Shown here in pieces: positions 56,201-64,000 of a DNA stretch of 64,000 bases; the first letter of the stretch is position 1, and each line of letters starts with the position of its first letter. This DNA is from Cololabis saira (lineage: Eukaryota > Chordata > Actinopteri > Beloniformes > Belonidae): NCBI RefSeq assembly GCF_033807715.1, contig NC_084596.1, positions 27,850,879 through 27,914,878 of the forward strand, given 5' to 3'. The notes under the pieces are model-generated. The model saw only the letters and a list, made by a program, of their open reading frames with translations, was not told the origin of the DNA and did no database searches. Made by a program: the position numbers and the translations under genes.

Positions 56201-56413
56201 ACGCACTACCCTAAACTGTGTGGTGTCACCAACCCGGCAGCCAACAGGGATTCAAAGGATCAAGACATTGTTGCCTCTCAAACATTTAATCAGATCTCAG
56301 ACAACGAGGGTCCAAAGAAGTCCCTGATAGCCACAATAAAGACTTCAGAGACAAAAAACTTCCATATTAATATAGAGATGCTCCCAAGGCCCACTACAGA
56401 GGCTTGGCCCTGA
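50254..56413 (+). CDS. Opsin of the neuropsin (Opn5-like; probably Opn8 or a related fish subgroup) family, complete, 5 exons
   Basis: Exons 50254-50341, 51568-51730, 52033-52160, 54635-54969, 55799-56413 join into 442 residues. ATG directly follows a splice acceptor. It is a seven-helix light receptor: FGNS in helix 1, NLAVSD in helix 2, disulfide cysteines Cys92 and Cys169, Trp251 in WSPY of helix 6, retinal-binding Lys282 (position 296 of bovine rhodopsin), and NPIIY at 288-292. Position 113 is Tyr (Tyr95), as in OPN5, and Glu163 matches the Glu181 site. The E/DRY motif at the end of helix 3 is replaced by Val116-Cys117-Phe118. The N-terminus has no N-glycosylation sequon. The cytoplasmic tail is about 150 residues, with a cysteine cluster that could be palmitoylated. 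Helix 3-4 and loop 2 wording (WLYGR, PEPYGTACCIDW) tie it to neuropsins rather than visual opsins or melanopsin. The exact subgroup (opn6, opn7, opn8 or opn9) needs a tree, so no symbol is given. Confidence 0.9.
54095..54400 (+). repeat. LINE 3' end fragment in opsin intron
   Basis: TTCTTTCCTGAGGCTGTGAG gives the frame SFLPRAVRLMN-like typical of the end of a fish non-LTR ORF. The sequence closes with GCAAAATAAATAAAGTAAAT. Probably the same LINE group as 36950-37440. Confidence 0.5.
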
Positions 56414-56579
56414 TCATTTTTCCTGATCATTAACTGTATGATACCAGGGAACATATTTGCAAGTTATGCCCTTTAGATATGCAAAAACTTCATTGATATT
56501 TTCACAAGACTTTATTCTTTTCTACTCTGTTCATTCTTATGTGTTTTCATAGTGGTACAGGTCAGTCCTACTTTTTTTT

Positions 56580-57030
56580 GATAGAAGATGGGGCCAATTT
56601 CAAGAGCCAATTTCAGTAACCAATGGTTGCTATGGCCCAACTATATTGGGCTGACTGCAGGTGGTGGGCCCACAGGACACACAGGAGAGAGTCGGAATAG
56701 GGTTATTCCTCCTCTACAACTATCTAGATTAGCCGATTTAGAGGTTTGGGGCATCTGGTCACGGGGTGCCTTTGCTGAGGAGGTGTTTTGGACATGTCCC
56801 GCTGGAAAGAGGGCCCAGTGGCAGACTCAAGACTTGTTGGTGAGATTATCTTTCAACAGCTGGCTTGGGATCTCCTTGGTATTCCTGTGGACGAGCTGGA
56901 TGAGGTGGCCGAGGAGAGGGAGGTCTAGGATACTCTGCCCAACCGAGCAAGGTCTGGATAAGCAGAAGTTAATATATGGATGGAAGGAATTTTGGGCCAC
57001 ACTCAAGATGGCTGAAATAGGAGATGTTTC
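56580..57030 (+). pseudogene. LINE-derived 3' fragment after the opsin gene
   Basis: Wording such as GAGGAGGTGTTTTGGACATG, ATCTCCTTGGTATTCCTGTG, GAGCTGGATGAGGTGGCCGA and TGGATAAGCAGAAG matches the terminal part of a very common fish retroelement. The 150-residue open frame here is out of register with any known protein and was not kept as a gene. Confidence 0.65.
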
Positions 57031-57434
57031 CGTTAACTGAACAAATCTTAAATGGAAATTTTCAGTCTATGCTTTGAAATGATTCTCTTCCAGAACCTGT
57101 AGTTTTACATGTATTTCCTAATTCAACACAACTTTCACTACAAGAATGTGATATCTATAACACACACTCAACGTTACACTTATTTATTTAGTTGGATAGA
57201 AAAAGTGTGAATATCCAAAATAATTGGATATAGGCTTTTAGAGGTTAGAGTATTTTTTGGTTTCACTTGTATTTAGATTATTTATCATTTTACAAAACCG
57301 CTAAGGAATGATAACAAATACATTTACTGTAAATTTTTAAAAGTGTAGATATAATTACTTCCTGAATCCACTTTGTTTCGTTGTGCAAAGGGGCAAAGTT
57401 AGTTTTCTTGGGTTTTTATAGAAAAGGCCTCTCA

Positions 57435-57755
57435 TTGGGTGTGTCAGTGTGTGACATTTCCCCCAGTTTGTGTTTCTGTTTTGCCCCGCCTGTCTTCCAT
57501 CTGCCCTGATTGTTCACACCTGTGTCTCGTTACCCCCTTGTGTATATCTGGTCTTGTCTTCCCTTGCTCCTTGTGGTTCCGTACTGTTTGCTCCCTCCAT
57601 GTTGTCCCATAGTTTTTCGATCCCTGTTTTTGTTTTTTGATCCTGCTAAGCAGCGCTTTGGTTTTTGGTTTCTGCAAAATAAACCCTGTTTTTGGAACTG
57701 CTGCATCTCGCTCTCCTGCATCTGGGTCCTCATCCAACCACTCCGTGACAGGGTG
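57435..57755 (+). repeat. LTR-like dispersed module, copy 3
   Basis: Begins GTGTCAGTGTGTGACA and ends CCACTCCGTGACAG; contains CATCTGCCCTGATTGTTCAC, GCTAAGCAGCGCTTTGG and AATAAA near 57677. Same family as 30265-30640 and 41402-41708. Confidence 0.6.
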
Positions 57756-57759
57756 TTTA

Positions 57760-59280
57760 TTACAGAAGCACAACAATCTGTACATGCAGACTGAGAGCCA
57801 TTTGAACATAGTAGCTGTTATTCTTTACAATGCCTGTTCAAGCACGGTTTACCCTTGACGAATAAAAGTTTACAGTTCATGGTGCTTGTAAGTTACACAT
57901 TGTACAATACACTGTTGAATAACATCAAGGCTTTGCATAATTCTAACTTTCTATTATGCAAACTATAAGTCATTATTACATGCTAACTGAAAAGGAAATC
58001 TTCTCGACTACTACTTATTTCACTGTACTGTAACAGAGAATGAGGAAAAACGAATCTTCAATCCTCTTGCAGAAAAGTTAAATTGTGAAGATTAATATAA
58101 ATGTGTAAATTTATGTAAATCATAATTGCTTGTTTGCAACGTCTCAATTATTGAGGACTAAATCCATCTTTGAATGGTTCTAAGTTGTTTTAGTTTCCCC
58201 CCATGCACGACGTGTTAGAAGTGTTTTCCTTGTGTCAGTTGATACTGAGGATTTGAAGCTTTGTTTTAATCTAAATAAAATGCTGTCGTACAAAGATTGC
58301 TTTATTTTTGCATTGCCCTGTGTTTTTAAGGCCAACTTACTTGAATGAATACAAATACTTGATTATATTTAATTAATCAAGCCATTTAAACACCCTCCTT
58401 AAATCAGATAGAAACTAGATGCAATTATGGTTAAGAAAACAGAAATCTCACATTAATCCTTCATGGGATGTAAGGATTAATTTTCCACCGTTTATCTAAC
58501 CCACTTTTAATCTCAGTTGATAAAATATGTCTGATCTGCAAAGTATAACCCCTATATGGATGTATTATAGTGAAAGTTCCAGTAAAATGTTATTTCAAAC
58601 ACGTATTTCAATATCAGAAAACACCAAACGTACCTTTCACCAATGTTACATTCTATATTCATTTGCGTTAACAAGTAAATGTTGTTTTCATGCAGAACCC
58701 CTGAAGTCTAGACTAGTTGTTTCATTCAGGCCCTAATTTTACTTGAATTAATCAATAAATAGTTTATAAAATATTTATTTAATTTATAAAATATTTTTAA
58801 ATATGCAGTAAATTAGCCGCTAATTGCTAAATGCAGGAGATAACCAAGAAAAAATATAAGAAACGCTGAACAGGAAACAATATATAGTTATAATAATCAG
58901 TCGGTATGTGTAAAGAAAAAAATAGGTTTTAAATGGACACCTGAAACATTTGTTGTGAATTTTAAAACATAGGTACAGCATTTATTGTGAATATCAAAAT
59001 TACTTTCCAGAAGGTCATAGTTACTGATGCTCCAAGTTTGAGGTGAAGAACACACATTTATCAGTCAAGTAGCATGTTGCTGCTCAATTTCTATAGTCTG
59101 AAAGGCACATGAACACACGTACATGACAAATTTTAGATGCTGAGAAAAAACAGCTAGTAATACAAAATACTTGATATTTTACAGAAAGAAAAATGTGTTT
59201 GACGATTTGGCATTGTTGCAGTAAGTTCTACAATGAATATTAGAACAAGCAACAGTCATTCATAAAACAAGAGAAACTAT
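57760..59280. other. Unassigned AT-rich intergenic stretch
   Basis: Between the opsin and ripk1 3' flank. No gene, RNA or named repeat could be recognised. Confidence 0.5.
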
Positions 59281-59284
59281 TCAC

Positions 59285-59575
59285 ATACAGATGTGGACAA
59301 ATGAGTTTATACCCTCCTATTAAAGAAATAAAAGATCAACAAAAGTAATAATACATGATATTTTACTCAAAGTTGACACATTCACGTTCAATGATTTATA
59401 TTTTTAAGAGTCAAAAGAATGAAACTAACCTTGACAAGTTATTTGGTACTCCCAGAAAAGATGAAAAGTGATTCTAGGTGAACTCCAAGGTGAAGGTATA
59501 TCAGGCTCAGATCGCACAATCATTCAAGATATTTTAATCAACCATTGTGGGTTTTTCTTCTTTTTTTTCTCCAAA
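59285..59575. mobile_element. Tc1-like MITE fragment
   Basis: Starts ACAGATGTGGACAAATGAG, followed by CCTCCTATTAAAGAAA. Contains GGTGAACTCCAAGGTGA and ends ACCATTGTGGGTTTTTCTTC, matching remembered ends of a fish Tc1 family whose start is ACA(A/G)ACGTGGACAAAATTG. No transposase is left. Confidence 0.55.
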
Positions 59576-59759
59576 GGATGGATATTAACACATGTATCTG
59601 TACCTGATGGCCTCTTTTTTAAGATCACAAATTTAAAAAAATCAATACCTGACAAAGTTCTTATCAAAAATATAGTGCTTAGAACTATTGTCTATACACC
59701 CCCCCAAATACATATAAAAACACATATCAGAAAATAACTAAAAATGCTATGCTCTGAAG

Positions 59760-60103
59760 TCAATACAGTTCTAAGCACCAAGTAGCTATTGCGAGGACAG
59801 CTAGCCATTGGCTAAACCTTCTGTTAATTATAAAAAACCACACCCCCAAACAATTATATACATTTTTTGCTTTGTATAATTCTACCTGATGTAGTACAAA
59901 AAGTTCACCCCACGTACAGTGATGGATGTGAAATATAGCTATGAGGATCAAAATTGTTTTTTGAACCAGACAGTAAATTTGTTTCTGCTGCAAAGTTGGA
60001 CATTTTAACGGACATTTCATTTTTCAGTTCAGTTTTGGAACCAGGCCCTAGTGGTCAGTCAAGGAACTGCTACTTTTCTTTGTTCCAAGTTGGCTTCCAC
60101 GTA
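59760..60103. repeat. Dispersed repeat (copy 2, without exon insert)
   Basis: Collinear with 5815-6245: AGCTATTGCGAGGACAGCTA, CACACCCCCAAACAATTAT, GTTTTTTGAACCAGACAG, TTTCTGCTGCAAAGTTGG, GTCAAGGAACTGCTAC. Serves as the reference for the inserted block in copy 1. Confidence 0.65.
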
Positions 60104-60419
60104 GGACCAAAACTGACATAAATAAAAATAAAAGCAGAAATATATATAGCTGTATTTTGTTTTTCACAAAGAAAAGTGCATTTTCGCAAAGAAATTTATA
60201 AATGTTGTTTTTTACATTCCCTCGTCTCCTCTTTTTACTTTACCTTATGCATTTCTGCCTCACTATCCAAATGAGGAGGGCTGCCCTTCTTGGTCCACCT
60301 TCTCTACTATTGGTCAATAAACAGGAAGGAGCAGGACATATATGTATATACATTTCTTTGCGAAAAACTAAATATATATATATTTCTGCTTTTATTTTTA
60401 ATTATGTCAGTTTTGGTCC
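60104..60419. mobile_element. Foldback element with about 45-bp inverted ends
   Basis: The left GGACCAAAACTGACATAA and its continuation to AAAGCAGAAATATATATA match the reverse complement of the right end, one difference in about 45 bases. Weaker inverted similarity continues outward into the host repeat (TTCCAAGTTGGCTTCCACG against GGCTTCAACCTGGAA). Confidence 0.7.
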
Positions 60420-60915
60420 TCCATAGGCTTCAACCTGGAAGTTGAAATGTTGCTACTTGGTGTTTCGTTAATATTTTTTGAGCAATATATTAGTTTCGCA
60501 ATAATTTTGGATTTGGCTCAAAGCATTTGTTGTGATGGTATGAAAAACTAATCATGCAGAGTATTATTAACATAACACAAATTACAACAATGATTCTTAA
60601 ATGACAAGAATATAAAAATGTAACCCTGACCATGTCTTCTGCTGATCAAGAGCAGATTGGGAGAAAAAGTCCAGAAATCCTTTAAAAATACTATATAAGC
60701 TTTAAAAAAAAGAAAAGAAAAAAAAGAAATTGAATCAATCATGGTGCTCAGTTATTAAAAATCTTCTGACAATAATCACCATAATTATTAAGCACAAACA
60801 ATATATTATTTCTAAAAACATATAAAAAACACAACCAACGGATAAAGGTCGCACAGCTGGATTTTCTATTTGATGGCTCAAACTGAATAAACCAAATCTG
60901 CAATACTGTAAAAGT

Positions 60916-63865
60916 TTATGTCTCCATGGTAGAAAAACTGCACGTGTCCAGTATTTTCTGGATGACTTCTACCTTAATGATTCCTTTCAGAGCTCGACAA
61001 AGCTTGCCGATTGTGCAGCCAATGAACCCCTCCTTCATTTTCCAGCGCTCCAACATCTGGTGCACTATCTCCGGCAGGCCATCGCGGCAGTAGTCGTGCT
61101 CTATGATTTCTATCTCCACATTGCTCAGACCCAGGTTTCGTGCACATATTTTCCAACTGGACCCAATATTTTCCCTCAGCAGGTCCAGGTGCTCCTCTTT
61201 GACGGCATGGTCCTCTGAAAACCGCAGACACCATCAATTAACAAGAAAGTAAGAGTTAAACGATGAAAAGTTGTTCCAACTGCATCTTTTGGGGCGAACG
61301 GGAAAATACAGATGCATTTAACTACTGGAAATATAGCTTTAAAGTCCCTGACTTCATTGAATAACTATGAAAGACCTGTCAGTAACTACAGAAGCTTTAA
61401 AAAAAATGATTAGTTTAATCTATCCTAACGTCATCATTAATCTAGATTGTTTGAGGGATTTTTATGAGCAAAATTAAGACATTTTTAAATGATCATTCCC
61501 TGTAGTTTTACACCTTAAGTGGTATTATGAATTGAAACACAATCTTGCAAGTGGCTTGACATTATTTCACTGATTTTTTAAAATTTTTTATCCAAATTTC
61601 TTTCCCATTTTTCCACCCAGTGGTCCCACCTAAGTCAGTCCTGGGCATTGCTCCCTCTACCAACCCCGGGAGGCCCTGCACTGAGCTCAAGTCTCATCCT
61701 TACCTGAGGAGTGAGCAGGCCGCTTCTTTTCACCAAAAAGGGTGGGGTTTCTCCGGCCGGACGTAGCGCGTGGAAGGATCACGTTATTCTGGCCGGATCC
61801 TCCCCACCCCATCTGGCGCCCCGGCTGGCCAGAGGAGGCATGTATAGCCCAGGACTCCTGCATGTTTTTGTGAGGGTAGCTCGCATTAGCTACCCAAGGG
61901 AACACGGGGAGAACATGCAAACTCCACACAGAAACACCTTTTCGGTGTGGGTGCTGAAGTCATGGGGGAACCCACAGCGTCCCCGGCGTTGTGAACCTTC
62001 TAATTTTGAGACGGCTGCACTACCAGCTGCGTCACCGTTCACCCGTTTATTATTCCACTGATTTAATCTCCAAATTAAACTGGGTCAGAGGATACAGGTA
62101 GATCCCTGTGGTACTCCTGAAGGTCTTTAGGTCCCAACAAGTCTCCTCTCCACCTCAAACTGTATCTGATAATATTACTGAAAAATAATCAGAGACTGAA
62201 GTTTTTAAACTTCTTGCCCTGTAATAGTCTTTTATTCAACTAATGTTAAGCCAATCATCTGTCCAGCAAAGGGAGGCCACCCCTGCCAGCTTGGTTTGTT
62301 CTTTATCCAGATGTTTATAACGCTCTGTACATCTTCAGTAGTATTTTTTAAAGCTGCTCTTGAGACCCAACTCTGGCGCTTGGCTTTCAACCCTGAGGAG
62401 CTGATTTTATTTTATATCTTGAATGTACTGTTTTTAACTTGTGTTTTTTGTGTATTTTATTTAGTTAATTATTTAGGTTGATTTATTTATTCATCATTAT
62501 TCTAATAGTTTTATTCTGTTGTTCACTGCTTTAGTCAGTGGTTGCTGTTTTTAAAGTGCTTTTTAAATACAAGTTTAAATACGAGCAAAGATTCAGGTTT
62601 AGATGATCTTGACCTTTTTTTGTTTGTTAAATGAGACATTTTTTTGGCTTTGTGCAAAAAAAATACGTAAACATAAAAAAAGGATCTCCTCTCAACCATT
62701 TAAAAAAAAAGAAAAAAAAAATTGTACCAGAATCTTTTTTTCAACACACATAAAAGAGCATCACTGGTGCCTACAGCCACAATTTCAGTTCACTAATGAT
62801 ACTATCTCCCCTATCAAGAAAATTATTTTTTTCTATTTACATTATGTAGTAATACATTATTGCACTAAATTTCTTTTTTATTTTGACAGGCTTTTTAGTT
62901 CACTTCACACCAGCCTTGACAATTAATCAGTCAAACTAGGAGGTTTGCACGAGTTAGTTTAAAGCCTGGGTTAAGTCAAAATAACACAATTAATTGTTTG
63001 TTTCCTATACTGTAATGTTAATGTACTGATTGACATGTCAGTTTAAAGTATGAGATGTAATAATTTACCATATTTAAGGATGGCTTCTTGCATGGAGGAG
63101 ACAGCTGCGCTGTTACCAGATGGACATAATGAGCCAGGACCCTTGTCATAACCTATTATGCTCATTTTGTTGTTGCTACCGATCTGGATCCCGCTGGCAT
63201 TCTGAATGTAAAGAGACCCTGGAGTGAGTAGAACAAGAGGTATTGCATATATCAGTCAAAAGTAAGAGAAGAAACATCTTCAGAAAATTATTTACAAGAG
63301 ATATGCGTCTATGTACCTGTGTCCTGGGTTGAGCAAGAAGGAGCAAAAAGACCCCCAGTATTTAAGTCCGGGCCAAGGGTATCAGGGACTGGGCAAGACT
63401 GTTGGCGGTATATCTGGGACTGCGGCTGTTGCTGGTTAAACTGAGGAAATGAAGGGGCGCTGACAGACGTAGCCAAATAGGACGGAGTGGGTGTTACTAG
63501 CCCAGGGTTGGGCCAATACGAAGGCTCCCCCTGGCTGATGGGCTGCACTGGCTCAGCTTTATCCCAGATTTGGACAGAGGACCTGTCTTGTGCTGGCTGC
63601 CTTATTGGCAGGAAAGGATTTGAGGTGCTGGTATGATACACGCTGGCCACGTCAGGCGGGATTTCACGATTATAACTGCCATGTTTGTGGTACTGAAGCT
63701 CCCGATCCAGTTTGTCCTGCACACTTGAGTGGTTATTATGTGCCCTGGCGTCTGTCTGAACACAATCTCTAGATGTATCATGCTGGATGTCATGCAGGTC
63801 CTCGATACTGGCTTCAACTGGCATAGGGACACCTCTATCTGAACTCAGCAAAGGAGCGGGACAAT
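60916..63865 (-). CDS. ripk1: Receptor-interacting serine/threonine kinase 1, C-terminal part (3 exons; kinase exons beyond the right edge)
   Basis: Exons in transcript order: 63317-63865, 63069-63218, 60916-61214 (stop TAA at 60918-60916). Phases join; 331 residues are visible. The first is the Pro/Gln/Ser-rich intermediate region. The second holds the RHIM core IQIG followed by SNNKMSI, the amyloid-forming motif that pairs with RIPK3, TRIF or ZBP1. The third is a death domain (LRENIGSSWKICARNLG, IEHDYCRDGLPEIVHQML) matching human RIPK1, which docks TNF-receptor, TRADD and FADD death domains. The protein switches TNF and toll signalling between NF-kB survival output and caspase-8 or necroptotic death. 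The upstream exon must end in phase 1. The kinase domain is not in the window. Confidence 0.93.
61617..62045. repeat. Composite dispersed repeat in ripk1 intron
   Basis: A first block CCTGGGCATTGCTCCCTCTA and GGAGGCCCTGCACTGAGCTC is shared, reversed, with 28203-28290. A later block GGGGAGAACATGCAAACTCC is the common fish repeat of 42003-42345. The GC-rich middle (TCTCCGGCCGGACGTAGCG) is not recognised. Confidence 0.55.
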
Positions 63866-64000
63866 CTATAAGATTGAGAAAGATTCAATAAATACAAGCA
63901 GCTCAAGTCTTCTCAACAATATTCACATTTTCTGGCTTCAAAATTATAAAATTATTTGATTATAAAAACCTATACACAGGGGAGTGTATTGGGGTTATTA

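Noticed and set aside
56588..57040. 150-residue frame after the opsin gene
   Set aside because: Lies within a LINE-derived repeat; the peptide is not the retroelement's own frame and resembles nothing else.

Overview
The window is teleost fish nuclear DNA. It shows split vertebrate genes with GT-AG introns, a non-visual opsin of the fish-rich neuropsin group, and a dense mix of fish-type repeats: Tc1-like and TTAA-flanked DNA elements, L2-like LINE pieces, LTR-like modules, long (TA)n and (TCTA)n tracts. No bacterial, plasmid or viral locus is seen. All splice models below were read by eye from splice signals, frame continuity and remembered family similarity. No alignment was run. || Layout. 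(1) About 1.4-18.8 kb, plus strand: 14 exons encode the last 1128 residues of a PHLPP1-type phosphatase (leucine-rich repeats, PP2C-like domain, C-terminal DTPL); its 5' exons lie upstream of the window. (2) 20.2-35.7 kb, minus strand: 13 exons encode a nearly full-length meprin beta (astacin protease, MAM, MATH, EGF, transmembrane anchor). It faces phlpp1 tail to tail with about 1.46 kb between stop codons; the signal-peptide exon was not found. Its introns hold two Tc1-like elements, two TTAA-flanked elements, LINE pieces and several (TA)n tracts. (3) 36-46.5 kb: gene-poor, with a LINE remnant, a long (TCTA)n tract and a nested insertion. (4) 50.3-56.4 kb, plus strand: a complete five-exon opsin of 442 residues, with a probable noncoding first exon and a CRE palindrome near 46.8-47.0 kb. 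(5) 60.9-63.9 kb, minus strand: the last three exons of ripk1, with RHIM and death domain; the kinase exons lie beyond the right edge. || The four genes act in different processes: kinase signalling control, cell-surface proteolysis, light sensing, and inflammation or cell death. No operon-like link is implied. The most unusual points are the opsin's Val-Cys-Phe in place of the E/DRY motif, a 42-bp exact copy of phlpp1 coding sequence inside a repeat in its own intron, and an insertion bounded by a 13-bp direct repeat that itself carries a TIR element. No wholly new system could be demonstrated.
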